Source: Echinometra lucunter
Taxonomy: Eukaryota; Echinodermata; Echinoidea; Camarodonta; Echinometridae
NCBI GenBank assembly: GCA_029962745.1
Contig: CM057157.1
Location: forward strand, 32,407,828 to 32,471,827
Reading direction: 5' to 3'
Length of the DNA stretch: 64,000 bases
Position numbers and translations under genes: made by a program. A model generated the notes under the pieces. The model was given only the letters and a program-made list of their open reading frames with translations, was not told where the DNA came from and did not search any database. Shown here in pieces: positions 25,171 to 36,829 of this stretch (positions are counted from its first letter, which is position 1; each line of letters begins with the position of its first letter).

Positions 25171-25497
25171 ATACCAGTCAACGAATTCCAGTACGTCTTT
25201 CTGGAGGAGAAAGTGCGAATGAAGGTCGCGTTGACGTCCTGTTACGTGGATCCTGGGGCGCCCTCTGCGGTAACCTACCATGGGAAAACCAACTAATGGA
25301 TATCATCTGCAAGGCAGCAGGCTTCAATCGAGCTGATCTCACTTTCCGAGATAGAGTCTTTGGATTATCCGATGTACCCACGTTATATGATCGAATGCAA
25401 TGTCCTAAATCAGTTACATCTCTCGATTCCTGCACCCTGTCTAGCAGTTTATCAACCTGTACGGCAAATAGATACCTTGGAGTTACCTGTGATGTGT
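25171..25497 (+). CDS. SRCR gene exon 3: SRCR domain 2
   Basis: A 327-nt exon, the same length as SRCR 1 and phase 1 at both ends; acceptor TTGTTTTCAG, donor GTAAGA. The domain reads IPVRLSGGESANEGRVDVLL, SWGALCGNLPW, IICKAAGFNRA, RMQCPKSVTSLDSC, then two final cysteines and VTCD. An additional cysteine codon straddles the donor: the T left at the exon end joins AT from the next exon to make Tyr, so TGT is read only if the intron is retained. Compared with the family, CDDGW is replaced by CGNLPW. The open frame beyond the donor is intron. Preceding it are several duplicated TTTTCAG-ATAC blocks that could act as alternative acceptors (see findings). Confidence 0.9.
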
Positions 25498-25794
25498 GTA
25501 AGAAAGATTTATTTACTTCCATGTTCTTCCAGAACAGTTTTATAGGCAAAAGCTTAGATAGGTCCTACAGTGAAACGCAGACTTTTTTCCCCAGAGAACA
25601 TGATATGAACCACGATTGTTTATGGTTGACTGAATCGTTCACTCTAACCCTTTGATTACTGAATTCCCTCATTGCTGTAGGCTTAATACATTTTGTCTCC
25701 AAAACATTATGAAACATTATTGGTACCGATAATGAAAGAAATCATTTTGCAATATGAAAAGTCATTTTAGATTATGGTACTGTGACTATTCCTC

Positions 25795-26090
25795 TCCCGG
25801 TTTTGCCACTCTGTATTGACTTCGTGTACGCATGATCGTTCGAAATTTCGCGATTTTGAAAAAAAGGGTTGTTTTCATGAGCTTGTAGACCTCTATTCGA
25901 AATTTTAAAAAAGTGTATAGGGTTGCGAAAAATAGGGGTGTTTATTTAAAGGCCAATTTGTACCCGTTTTGTGCCAAATAGGGGTAAAAATGGCTGAAAA
26001 TGTACTTGAAACACCGCGAAATAGGGGTCGAGTTCTGGGTTGCCGAACGATCATGGTTACACCTTTGAATATAGAGTGACAACACCGGGA
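25795..26090. mobile_element. MITE, 296 bp with ~46-bp terminal inverted repeats
   Basis: The left end starts TCCCGGTTTTGCCACTCTGT; the right end, reversed, reads TCCCGGTGTTGTCACTCTAT. The inverted match continues inward to ATGATCGTTCG for about 46 bp at roughly 80 percent identity. The interior repeats AATAGGGGT four times. There is no coding capacity. The target duplication could not be fixed. It lies in the intron after SRCR 2. Confidence 0.8.
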
Positions 26091-26832
26091 TTTCTCTTCG
26101 AGTCAGTAAAGACCCCGTATGATTCAGTCCAGTAGTCACGAAGAAATACAGATTTTTGAAACGGACGTCAAAGGTCCTTCCCTTGCAAGTTAACTCAAAG
26201 CACAATGGACAATCCTACTCTTCTTTTGAATGGTTTTACAAAGAAAATCGCTGTTTTGTTTTGATTTTCTATAATAATAATAATTATAGTTTGAATTTGA
26301 TATAGCGTTTAATATTAAAAAAAAAAAAATCTCTATGTGCTTTACAGACAAGGTAGAATTACACAAAAGAAAAAAACTGACCAAATAAATAAACTATACA
26401 CAAAAGAATGATAACTTATACTACTTAATAAATTAGAATTAATACATGTAATAATTCATAATACTACAGAATATAACAGAAAGGCGAATGATTATGAAAA
26501 CAAAACAAATGATTAAGAGTTCAGGAAACATTAAGAGGTGAAGAGATGTTGCTTGAGAGCTTTCTTGAACAATGCAAGGGTGGGCTGGCTTCTGAGGCGC
26601 AGTGGGAGATTATTATTGCAGTGGTGTATCATCATACGTAATTATTGTTTCTGTGGTCCAATAATCAAAGGATCAGGGAGTTTAGTACAGCGCGTCATTG
26701 GTCACTTCACCTCATTTTCAAAAATCAATAACGTGGCATCCACAGTATGAAATATCTTGTTCACAGGAGACTAGTTTACAAATTTATTCAAATGTATCCA
26801 TACTGTTTCAACGAAGACTGTTCCAGTTTATG

Positions 26833-26864
<32 letters not shown>

Positions 26865-28394
26865 CTACCCTCAAAGATTAAGACAAGGCACTTATGAAAT
26901 AGTCTCATGATTTTGTTTTATAATCACTGAATTTTATTACAAATGATATACATCTTAAAATTCTGAAAACTCAAATCTGCTCATCTTTTCTCTTACATGA
27001 TTTATTTTGTTATGGAAAAACATATCCACATTCCCTTCATTTGCAACAACAACAGCAACAACAACAACAACAACAACGTCAGGAATGATGACAACTACGC
27101 CAAAAAATTAATTGCTTTCATCAAAACCAAAGCGAAAATAAAAATTTGTCCTTGCTTTGATTTCCTTTGCAAACAATTCAAAAAGGAATGTGATTTGTTC
27201 ATAGTGATTTGAGGGTCCCTTTTATTCATACTTGGACAGTAGTGACTTATGACACTGTTTACAGGAATCCCTATTTCCTTGTGACTACTAGACAGAATTA
27301 GACGGAGTCTTCACTGACTGGTAGAGAAATAGTTATGGTTTCATTCAATCTACAATGACTTTTCATATCGCAAAGTGATTTCCTTCATAACTAATACCTA
27401 AAGGCTCATCGTGATTTTTTTCTCTTTTTTTTGGGGGGGGGGGGGGGCGGGCAAACTGTATACAGGGCCTACATGTTTCCAGGAGGGCGTGCTGCGAAAA
27501 GACGCAAAAATAAAGAACGCAAAATGCATGTTTAGTCAGTTGACAACCGGTACTTAGAATGCCATTTCATGATAGTTTTTCGAAACATATAATTTTGGAA
27601 AGGTAATGTTCTACATAAAACAGAAATCTAAAAATGAACAGAAGTTAGTTGTTTAGTTGATCGGTTGTTACCTCGAATTAGTATTTTCGACAGTTATGAA
27701 GTGAGGTTAAAAGTGAAGGGATGGGAAATACTTGATGCATAGGTTCAAAACACGAGGAGATGCGGGGAAAAAAATTGAGCAGATGCCCGCGGGCCCTTTA
27801 GGAAAAATGAAAGAAAATAAATTGTGAGAATGATAAAAAAACAGGATGTATAAGCTTTATTCCAAATATTTGACAGAAGGTCCACGATACCAGCAACCTA
27901 CGAGACCGAAATGTTAATCGCTTGGGCCTGCTGTCAACCTTTCTGACGATTCACAAGACTGATCCATAGGTCTCACGGTGGTCCTTCTCATGGGCCATCG
28001 CGTTGGTCCACTGGGCTGTGTGTCTGCTAAAATGTATGGTCGCAGAAAAGGCAAACTTGATCACAAGACAACAGAGTGACTGATTGAATTTATTGATACA
28101 TCTATCATTATAACAGAAATTCTTTTTTCATTGGTTAACAATAAACATAGAATATTTCAGAACGAAAATTATACATTACAATCAGATGAACAAGTGTACA
28201 TGAAAACGTGTATCAGATATCAGAAGGAAAATATGGTACAGACGAAGTTTAAAGCAAAAAATACAACCAAGTTTCTAAAGAAAAGTAACACAAGAAAATG
28301 AAATTCAGCTCATACTGACGCCCTCAAATAACAAGAGAGATAACAACATAACATAATAACCATAACAACATTCAGGAATGATTTAGCAACCAAG
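26091..28394. other. intronic DNA with simple repeats, no gene seen
   Basis: Contains (AAAAC)n at about 26826-26865, (CAA)n at about 27043-27077 and a G18-like run near 27431-27448. No protein domain or transposon end is recognised; short open frames are within repeats. Confidence 0.55.
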
Positions 28395-29188
28395 CTATAG
28401 ACCAATTTCACATCCGGTTTATGTATTTGGCCCTCTATCGGCGACGCCATTGCTGCGGTGGGCAACCGCGCTGACCGCGATTGGCTCTGTGTACAAAATG
28501 AATGTAAGATATGAGATATGCCCCGATATTGTTCCATTTACTTTATTCTAGATCAATCAAATAAAGCATGGATACATGGGTAGATGAGGTAAGACAATGG
28601 TCATATCTGACGGATGAAGGTATGATGTATTTTTGTACTTTCGATGGTTTTTCAACTTAGTTTTGTCAGTAAAAGTTCGATTGCAGCATAGAAGCCGTAG
28701 TAAACGGGAGCCCTAAATCTTACCCTGTTTACAAAGTCATGTTTTCACTCATTAAATTTTACGCCAAAGTACATAATGATAATGTTTCTTGACTTCAAAG
28801 TCCTTTCTGTTGATGTTTTACCCACTGGCGACGAATTCCTTCACATTGCTTACGGAAACCTGTGTAGGGAGTACGGCTTCTCACACAAACAGGCTTCATG
28901 AGTCAAAAGCGAGTGAATTTCGCACTCAGTTAGCTTCCAATTTTTAAACTTTCTCTCATTCTTGTGGCATTTGAGCACCGCACAGCTGCGACCTGAACTT
29001 CCCTGATGATTTCTCATTGCAAATATTAAAATACATCTGCGTATACTGGTCAAAATAGACAAAAAATCGAACGAATGTACATAACGCGCTATTGACTTGT
29101 GTACTATAAAAGTTGGAGCGCCAACCGCAGTATGTCGAACTGTGTCGAACAGTCTGCTGCCCTCTTGCGTTGTGAAATTGGTCTATAG
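28395..29188. mobile_element. non-autonomous DNA transposon copy A, 17-bp TIRs
   Basis: It opens with CTATAGACCAATTTCAC (28395-28411) and closes with the exact reverse complement at 29172-29188. It is 794 bp long and has no transposase. The interior is near-identical to 30677-31471 and similar to 17430-18011. The ends can be read as TA target duplications next to TAGACCAATTTCAC, as in Tc1/mariner-type elements, which is supported by the empty-site comparison at copy B. Short open frames inside are not thought to be coding. Confidence 0.88.
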
Positions 29189-30255
29189 TTAAACTTTTCT
29201 AGTAATCTTACAGTAGGCCTACATGCACTATTAAGTCATTTCTGCTACACAAAATATCTTACTTTCCGCTTATGCAGGAATAGGCCACTTTTAAATTGTA
29301 TTCCCTCCTCTCATCCTTATATTTTAAAGGTTTACTTCACTACAAAGGTAATTAATTTGAATTCTAAATGTATTTATTTATTTATATATTCATTTATTTG
29401 TTTATTCATTTATTTATTCTGATTTCTTTACACACAGTAGTCTCTTCAATGTAGAAAGACTGCTTTCTAAGAGAGCCTTGTATGACATACTATCAAAATA
29501 CAATATAAATCAATGAGATGTGCTAAAACATTATAATTAAAGGAGAATGCAACGCAGACATCAGTGTGCTTCCAGTGAATGAAGAAGAACAAGTAGAGTA
29601 TACAGTGAAAGTTTGAGCACAATTGGACAATCTGTTCAAGTGTCATGAACTTTGAAAGTTCAGTAAATCCTTATTATTGGGATCCTTGAAATGGCAATTT
29701 TTCCAACTCTCCATTCATTTTGTACACAGAATTTAACATTGTCTCTATTTTCAAGAAAAATAAAAATTCTTTTGATTTATTGCTTGAGTATGACATGGCT
29801 ACATCAATTCTGCAAGCAGAAGAATTATGTTGATTCCTGACTTGAAATTTCATGTAAATCAATTTAAAAAAAAAATAATATGTACATAATGAATTGAGAG
29901 TAAGTGTTGTCCACGATGACATCACAGATGCTGGCAAAGTTGCCAACTCAAACATCCCTATAATAGGGATTTATTGAAACTTTCAAAAGTTATAACTCTT
30001 GAACAGATTGTCCAATTTTGCTCAAACTTTCACTGTTTACTCTTCTTGGTCATCTTTATTCACTAAGAGCACACCGATGCCGGGGTTGAATTCTCCTTTA
30101 ATAGCAAAAACAAAAACGAAACAAAAAAAAAAAAAAACATGACAAATAGATAAGGATGGAAACCAGCTGCCGTATGATCCCATGTTAAATGAAATTACAG
30201 TTAATAAATGTATATGTTTACTAAGAGCAATAAAACACAAACAAAATGTAAATAA
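29189..30255. other. intronic DNA, no gene seen
   Basis: AT-rich; a (TTTA)n-like run lies near 29366-29417. A phrase around TTGAACAGATTGTCCAATT (about 30000) recurs inverted near 29620-29637, suggesting a diverged foldback between about 29600 and 30050. No coding evidence. Confidence 0.5.
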
Positions 30256-30676
30256 TGCGTGATCCGTTTCCATTGTCCACCCCGCCTCCCCATAGGCTAT
30301 AAGAAACAACAACATATAACTAGTGCGTGATCCGTTTCAATTGCCCACCCCAATAGGCTATGAAAAAAACCCATGTAATTAGTGCGTGATCCGTTTCCAT
30401 TACTCACCCCCTCCCCATGGGTTATGAAAAAACAAAACATATAAATAGTGCGTGATCCGTTTCCATTGTCCACTCCGTCCTTCCCATAGGCTATAAGAAA
30501 CAACAACATGTAAATAGTGCGTGATCCGTTTCCTTCGCCAACCCCGCCTGATAGGCTATGAAAAAAAAACAACAACATGTAACTAGTGCGTGATCCGTTT
30601 CAATTGCCCACCCCAATAGGCTATGAAAAAACCCATTTAATTAGTGCGTGATCCGTTTCCATTGCCCACCCCCTCC
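30256..30676. repeat. minisatellite, seven ~58-68-bp units (GTGCGTGATCCGTTTC)
   Basis: Seven units begin with TGCGTGATCCGTTTC at about 30257, 30325, 30383, 30449, 30518, 30583 and 30645. Each continues into a C-rich block and AGGCTATGAAAAAA. Units 2-3 closely match units 6-7, so there is a higher-order period of four units (about 260 bp). The last unit is interrupted by transposon copy B and resumes at about 31472. Confidence 0.88.
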
Positions 30677-31471
30677 CTATAGACCAATTTCACGGCAGGT
30701 TTATGTATTTGGCCCTCTATCGGCGACGCCATTGCTGCTGTGGGCAAGCGCGCTGACCGCAATTGGCTCTGTGTACAAAATGAATGTAAGATATGAGATA
30801 TGCCCCGATATTGTTCCATTTACTTTATTCTAGATCAATCAAATAAAGCATGGATACATGGGTAGATGAGGTAAGACAATGGTCATATCTGACGGATGAA
30901 GGTATGATGTATTTTTGTACTTTCGATGGTTTTTCAACTTAGTTTTGTCAGTAAAAGTTCGATTGCAGCATAGAAGCCGTAGTAAACGGGAGCCCTAAAT
31001 CTTACCCTGTTTACAAAGTCAAGTTTTCACTCATTAAATTTTACGCCAAAGTACATAATGATAATGTTTCTTGACTTAAAAGTCCCTTCTGTTGATGTTT
31101 TTACCCACTGGCGACGAATCACTTCACATTGCTTACGGAAACCTGTGTATTGAGTACGGCTTCTCACACAAACAGGCTTCATGAGTCAAAAGCGAGTGAA
31201 TTTCGCACTCAGTTAGCTTCCAATTTTTAAACTTTCTCTAATCCTTGTGGCATTTGAACACCGCACAGCTGCGACCTGAACTTCCCTGATAATTTCTCAT
31301 TGCAAATATTAAAATAAATCTGCATATACTGGTCAAAATAGACAAAAAATCGAACGAATGTACATAACGCGCTATTGACTTGTGTACTATAAAAGTTGGA
31401 GCGCCCACCCCAGTATGTCGAACTGTGTCGAACAGTCTGCTGCCCTCTTGCGTTGTGAAATTGGTCTATAG
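30677..31471. mobile_element. non-autonomous DNA transposon copy B inside minisatellite
   Basis: A 795-bp element with CTATAGACCAATTTCAC at the left and its exact complement at 31455-31471. It interrupts the seventh minisatellite unit: the repeat breaks off at CCCACCCCCTCCC and resumes GGCTATGAAG. Intact sister units read through with ATAGGCTATGA at the same place, which fits a TA target. It is near-identical to copy A over its full length, so both moved recently or were duplicated together. Confidence 0.9.
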
Positions 31472-32900
31472 GCTATGAAGAAAAAAACATGTAAATGGAA
31501 GATAAAATAACATATGAATACATGACTTTAATCAGTCTCCCCCCCCCCCCCAATCAAAACCACTACGATAAAGATATTGATGATTGAAGAAACAAAGAAA
31601 AGGCGTCGGCAAGAACATAATTGTTCAGATTAAATAGGTCAAAAGTCAAAGCTAATAATATTTACACTGTTTCTTTAGATTCAAATATGAAAGGTCTGAT
31701 AATGATGCCATGGCCCTTCGTTTGGCGAACGAAGCGTGTTGCACACCAACTTAATTCACAAGGTACTAAGTGAAAATGGGGGGGGGGGGGGGGGATAGAA
31801 GGAGGACGGAGCGCAAGTATTTCTGTCCTATTCATATACTTCAAAACATAATGCTCACAGTATAGACAGTTAATTTCGTACTCTCTTACTTTTCCAATCT
31901 AACTTTGTGAAGTCGAAAATACTAACACGAGTAGATAACCGCATTCGCATTTCTTTATAAAGAATTTGCATCACTAACATGCCTAATGCAGTAAAGAATA
32001 ATTTCAAAAGTGAAAGTTATTATTGTTATTATTATTTATTTGACAATTTCAGAATAATGAAAATACATGAAAATATACAACAGAACGTCAATAATAACAG
32101 ACATGAAACAGCAACTCCCAGAGTGCAAAACTTGGCTGCCTGGGAAGGAGACAGCAAACGCAATCACTTTAACCTGGATGGTCCTCCTTCCCGACCAAGA
32201 TTTTGCACTATGAGAGTCGGTTAGATATATTATATCAGTCAATACAAGATGAAATTTTTAAAAAATGGAAACTTAAAATAATCAAAAACCCCGTCCCCTT
32301 CAAATAAATGGATGAAAAGTGTTATTTATTTTGATATGAAGATGACATTAATAGAGTTGTTAATGAGAAGTCTAAAAATATTGAAAATCAAGACTACTCG
32401 AAAGAATGTTAATCATGATTGTAGTGAATTACATTCATTCGTAATGATCGATATTCTTGTCAGATAACATTATTGTAATGAATCTCTGATTTCTTTTGGA
32501 AGATTTGAATAAATAAACCCTGCGTTAGAGGTATGAAAGAAAAAAAAACCCTTAGTTTGTACCCATTCAAAAATTTGGAAACAACGTCCAGTTATCATAT
32601 GTAGCATTAGCTTTCCAAAAAATCATCGCAAAATTGCATTTTAAATCACTTTTTGAACTGTTAGCCATGTTAACAATGGACTAGGTGATTTATGTATTGT
32701 TTGTCATTTCGCAACACTATTCTCTCTAGCTACAAGCATAATACACTTTCTCTTCAACGACATAACGACAAAATTTTCATGAGCTTTGCCGACAACCGTG
32801 AACTTCACGGACAACCGTGCCCGATAAGTGTAAATCATAGTATTTGATATCATTTTAAACATACTTGCCATTGCATTGTTTTTCATTGATCACTCAAATT
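31472..32900. other. intronic DNA, no gene seen
   Basis: Starts with the remainder of the interrupted minisatellite unit. It has a poly-C run near 31540-31550 and a poly-G run near 31779-31794. Around 32106-32220 an inverted pair (CTCCCAGAGTGCAAAACTTGG and its partner CCAAGATTTTGCACTATGAGAG) suggests a small hairpin. No coding evidence. Confidence 0.5.
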
Positions 32901-32904
32901 GTAC

Positions 32905-33510
32905 AGGCATTCACGCCCGCCCCCCCCCCCGCCCCCACTCCAGGGTAGGAGGGACCGCATGCGTGTTCCCAAAATCTCCGGTAAGGGGTACTTTTCGGCT
33001 GACAAAGTCCGGCCCGAAAATTGTAAAAAAAAAAAAAAAAAAAGGGGGGGGGGTGTATGTGACTCTTCACCCGGACATGCCGGAGATTTCCTTAAAAAGG
33101 GCGGTCTTTTTCAGCTTCGATCAAATGATAAATTCGGTCCTCGACGTTAGGGTATGAAATGCAGATTGTAATTGTCAATAAATTCGTATGTTTCTACGAT
33201 GGTTATTCCTCATGTTATTTCTGATCATTTGCAACGCGCCAAGTCGTCTTAAACGGGGTCTTAACTTTCCTGAGATAGGGGGTTGAAATGAGAGCTCACC
33301 TGAGAGGGGATGAATTGAGCAGTGTTCCGGATTTAGGGGGTCTTCAAGGAAGGAAAAGCCCGCGAAAAGGCCCGCGAAAAAGCCCGCGAAAGGGGGTTTC
33401 AGAAATTTTGGCTGTCCGGAGATAGGGGGTACTTGCAGTTGGGAACAAGCATATGCGTACCCTAAATAACACTGAGTGAGGGTCCGGGCATTCACGCCGA
33501 CAACTCTTGT
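32905..33510. repeat. GC-richer intronic repeat with GCCCGCGAAA tandem units
   Basis: Bounded by similar phrases, GGCATTCACGCCCG at about 32907 and GGGCATTCACGCCGACAAC near 33486. Inside are a poly-A/poly-G junction (about 33024-33052) and three tandem copies of GCCCGCGAAA (about 33358-33391). GGGGGT motifs recur. It is probably a decayed transposable element of unknown type; the open frames on both strands are low-complexity. Confidence 0.45.
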
Positions 33511-33657
33511 CCTTTTTTTTTTTTTTTTTAGCCTAGCTCATCATCTGCATTCTAGTTTGCGGGGTCCACGCCAGAGAAAATGACTTTATTCATTGGAAAA
33601 ATTGTAGCCATTATTCTTCTTTTCATTTTTTTTTTGTCATGTGAATCTTAGTTTCAG

Positions 33658-33990
33658 ATGGTGAGGTCAAATTCAGGCTATCAAATGGCAATGGTTCACA
33701 TGAAGGCTATGTTGAGTTCTTCTACCATGAAATCTGGAATCGTGTGTGTGCAAAGAAAGCAGAAAAAGATGAAGGCAACACGCTTTGCCTCAGCCTTGGC
33801 TATCATCGCGTATTTGCTATACTACAGCATGATGGCGGATTGGGGAAAGAAACAAACATGACAAATCCGTTCTTTGATGTTTTCACCTGTAATCCAGGGC
33901 TGGCTTCTTATGAAGAGTGCCGTCTCTTCAAACAGAGAGACGGGTACTGTCCAGAAAGCTACGGTGCTTTGGCAATTTCCTGTGACATTC
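33658..33990 (+). CDS. SRCR gene exon 4: SRCR domain 3
   Basis: A 333-nt exon, phase 1 at both ends; acceptor TTAGTTTCAG, donor GTAAGG. It reads GEVKFRLSNGNGSHEGYVEFFYHEIWNRVC, then NTLCLSLGYHRVF, TCNPGLASYEEC, DGYC and AISC: six cysteines. Two differences from the family stand out. The segment CDDGWD, normally rich in Asp/Trp, is CAKKAEKDEG here, losing the second tryptophan and the acidic cation-site residues. The middle has a Gly/Asn-rich insert (GGLGKETNMTN). An NMT sequon is visible. It is still likely a folded domain because all cysteines remain, but with altered ligand surface. The frame beyond 33990 is intron. Confidence 0.9.
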
Positions 33991-34279
33991 GTAAGGTTTT
34001 TGTTATATTTATTTATTTTTTTGTTTGTTTAATTGAAGAATCAACATCAAATTTTCATAATTTTACAAATAATCAGTGTGATTGCAAGCAAAATACAGAA
34101 CGAAATACAACATATACAACAGATTGGAAAAAAAAATTAAAAATAAAGATATAAAGGCAGAAACTTTGAAAATTGAAAATGGAAAAACCTTAATATATTT
34201 GATTTGTAATTTTATTCCCTTGCTCTCCTTGGTTTCTTTTACTTTCAAAATAAATTACCCTTTAATATTTCTCAAATGT

Positions 34280-34645
34280 TTACTCTAAATGACCAAATTC
34301 ATAATCATAATACACGTTTTAAGGATTCTTTCACTTATGGCCTGTAAAAACTAATAACATAATGAAATCAATTCGTCATAATTTTCTTGTAATTTGGAAC
34401 TCAATACCCCTATACATCTCAAAATGCAAGTCAATGAATTCTTTTAAAAAATGCTGAAGCAGTTTCTTTCTGATAAATATGTATAGTTGATTCTCTGTCG
34501 TTTATTTGTGTATAATTTTGCTAATGTGTACAGTTTTGTTTATGTTTCTGTTATTGTAATAATTTCATTTACTTGTATTAGGGAACTATACTAATACAAG
34601 GCCGAAGGGCTTTCAATTTCGATTTCAATTTCAATTTCAATTTAT
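34280..34645 (+). pseudogene. CR1-like LINE 3' fragment with (TTTCAA)n tail
   Basis: On the + strand, about 34370-34490 translates to SIRHNFLVIWNSIPLYISK followed by NSFKKC and a stop: the conserved C-terminal segment of CR1/L2-type reverse transcriptases (WNSLP...SFKK). The 3' UTR follows and ends in GGCCGAAGGGCTTTCAATTT and a short (TTTCAA)n tail at about 34595-34643, a CR1-type microsatellite 3' end rather than poly-A. It lies in the intron between SRCR 3 and SRCR 4. Confidence 0.7.
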
Positions 34646-34869
34646 TTTCCATCTTTAAAAAAACAGCACAAATATAACATAATATTAACACATTGCATTG
34701 AGATAATAATATAAACATAAAAATGGAGGGATACCCTTAATAAGCAAGCTGCTTTAAGCAGGGTCTTAGTTCAGAATAAAAACTTAACATTAACATTATG
34801 AAACAGCGAAATTGTACTACAAAGATAAAAAAAAAAAAAACTAAAATTGGACAGATACAACCCTGTACA

Positions 34870-34979
34870 TACATACACACACACGCGCGCACACGCGCAT
34901 CCTAACACACACATAACTCTATGCAGACAGGAAGGAGAAAGAAAATAGATAAGTTAGAGCAGAAATATCATAGGGAGAG

Positions 34980-35029
<50 letters not shown>

Positions 35030-35045
35030 GAGGGAGAGGGAGCGA
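34870..35045. repeat. (AC)n/(GC)n and (GA)n microsatellites
   Basis: ACACACGCGC-type repeats at about 34874-34915 and a (GA)n run at about 34984-35040. No coding relevance. Confidence 0.85.
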
Positions 35046-35219
35046 GCATAATAGAAGAGAGTAGTGAGAATGAGTGATGATAAAGAGATGAATTAAGATG
35101 ATGAAATGGAAATGAGATTTGTAGTAGGGGAGAGAAGGAGAGAGAGCATAAGACAAGGAAAAGAAAATAAGAACTAAAACATCATGCAGTGTATATATAT
35201 CTACTTAGCATGCATTAAT

Positions 35220-35660
35220 TTTGGAAAAATATAATCTTTTTAATTCCATAAATAACCCAAGACAGAAATTACCATCAATTTTTTGTGATATAAAATTTGC
35301 AATGTTTAAAACACCCATAGAAGTTGAAATTTTCACGGAATCCAAATTGCTCAGGTATGAGGATATTATTTAACTGAAGGTGGGAATACAATCTTTTATG
35401 AAAACTTTTTCTAGAATTTTCGAAAAAAATGGTAACGATGATATGGGTCTGTAGTTTTCCACATTTTTTGAGGATTATTCTTTTTATACACAGGTATAAT
35501 CTTGGATACTTTGAGTCTGTCAGGTATAATCCCTTGTGATAGGGATTTATTAAATATTGTACAAAGCTCTTCTACAAGTAGATGAATAGAGTCCTTAAGA
35601 ACTCTGGGAGCCATATCAACAGACCCACTCGCTTTTGATGATTGTAGTTCCCTTTTCATT
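35220..35660 (-). pseudogene. CR1/L2-like LINE reverse transcriptase fragment
   Basis: The minus strand encodes SKASGSVDMAPRVLKDSIHLLVEELCTIFNKSLSQGIIPDRLK with KIIPVYKKNNPQ, the N-terminal block of CR1/L2-type reverse transcriptase. A frameshift near 35440 follows, then KRLYSHLQLNNILIPEQFGFR (the LxxxQFGFR block). The catalytic motif is absent. It is a dead fragment in the intron before SRCR 4, opposite in orientation to the gene and to the CR1-like 3' end at 34280-34645. Confidence 0.78.
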
Positions 35661-36317
35661 TGCCAGTTTTGTTTATCACTTTTGCTGTATTTGTTCTGAT
35701 TGTATTTTTAATGAGAATGAAATAAATGAAACTCAATTGAACGAAGTCCTGAGACCGTGATCAAACAACTCTAAAAATATATCATGTAATGGAAAGTGGC
35801 ACTACAATTTACAAAAAATAAAATAAATAAATAAATAAATACATAAAAAATAAATAAATAAGTAGAATAAAAAAGGAGACAAACTTGTTGTTTCCTTGGT
35901 CGAGAAAGGCAGAAGTAGAGATACATAGGGCATAATATATACAGACATTCGTAAGTTATTGTCCATATAGGCATTGCGCTTAACTTGTTTAACTCTTTAT
36001 AACGCATATGACCGAGGTCCACAATTTACATTAAACGGGTCCTCGGCGCTCTCTGGAAAAATAGTGGATATTGAAAGATGGATAAAGAGAGTGAGAGAGA
36101 AAGAGAGAAAGAGGAAGGGTACGTGAGGACAGCGTTCAGCACAATTCATTATCTTAAATATGGAGCTTAGTTCTTAGAAGGACATCACCGTCAATAAATC
36201 GACACACCTTGAAAAAAAATGGGGCCAAATAGTAATGAAGGGTCACTTTATATTGCTGTTTTCAGGCATGTGAATTATTTTGGTTCTTTATCATATTCAC
36301 TTTATAAATACGTTTAG

Positions 36318-36647
36318 ATGAAGATATTGATGTCCGTCTATCCGGTGGTACGGGCAATTACGAAGGTCGAGTGGAGGTGTTTTTTAATCGAGATTGGGGA
36401 AAGATCTGCCCAAATAAATGGAACTTTGATACAGCTGACGTCGTTTGTCGAGCCACAGGCTTCAATCGGGCTTTCGTCATCTATTATGACGATACATTTG
36501 ACAACGACCGTCTCGAATTGGTGCATTTTGACCAAGTAGACTGTATCGGCTCAGAAACCAATCTGACGTCATGTACTGCTTATAGATACAGAGAAGGGTA
36601 TTGCGAGAATGATGATTCCGAAGCAGCTAGTGTGACGTGCACATCAC
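36318..36647 (+). CDS. SRCR gene exon 5: SRCR domain 4
   Basis: A 330-nt exon, phase 1 at both ends; acceptor ATACGTTTAG (a poor pyrimidine tract), donor GTAAGT (perfect). It reads EDIDVRLSGGTGNYEGRVEVFFNRDWGKICPNKWNFDTADVVCRATGFNRAFVI, then FDQVDCIGSETNLTSC, REGYC and SVTC. Six cysteines are present, plus the Trp residues of the SRCR core and a sequon at NLT. This is the most canonical of the six domains. The open frame beyond the donor is intron. Confidence 0.93.
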
Positions 36648-36829
36648 GTAAGTTGTTCGTTTGTTCTTATTTCCTTTTATAAAGCAATATAGTCGGGTCA
36701 TTATACGGTAAAAAGTATCCCCCACCCCCACCTCCCCCCCCAAAAAAAAAAAAAAAAATGGCAACATAAGGGTTTTTAAAAACAGTTTTCAGTAGAGTTT
36801 GACGTCCAGAATAACATACTAAAAATCTA

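Noticed and set aside
32876..33157. Two overlapping + strand frames around the poly-A/poly-G junction
   Set aside because: They run through homopolymers and a repeat; no domain and no splice-phase agreement with the SRCR gene.
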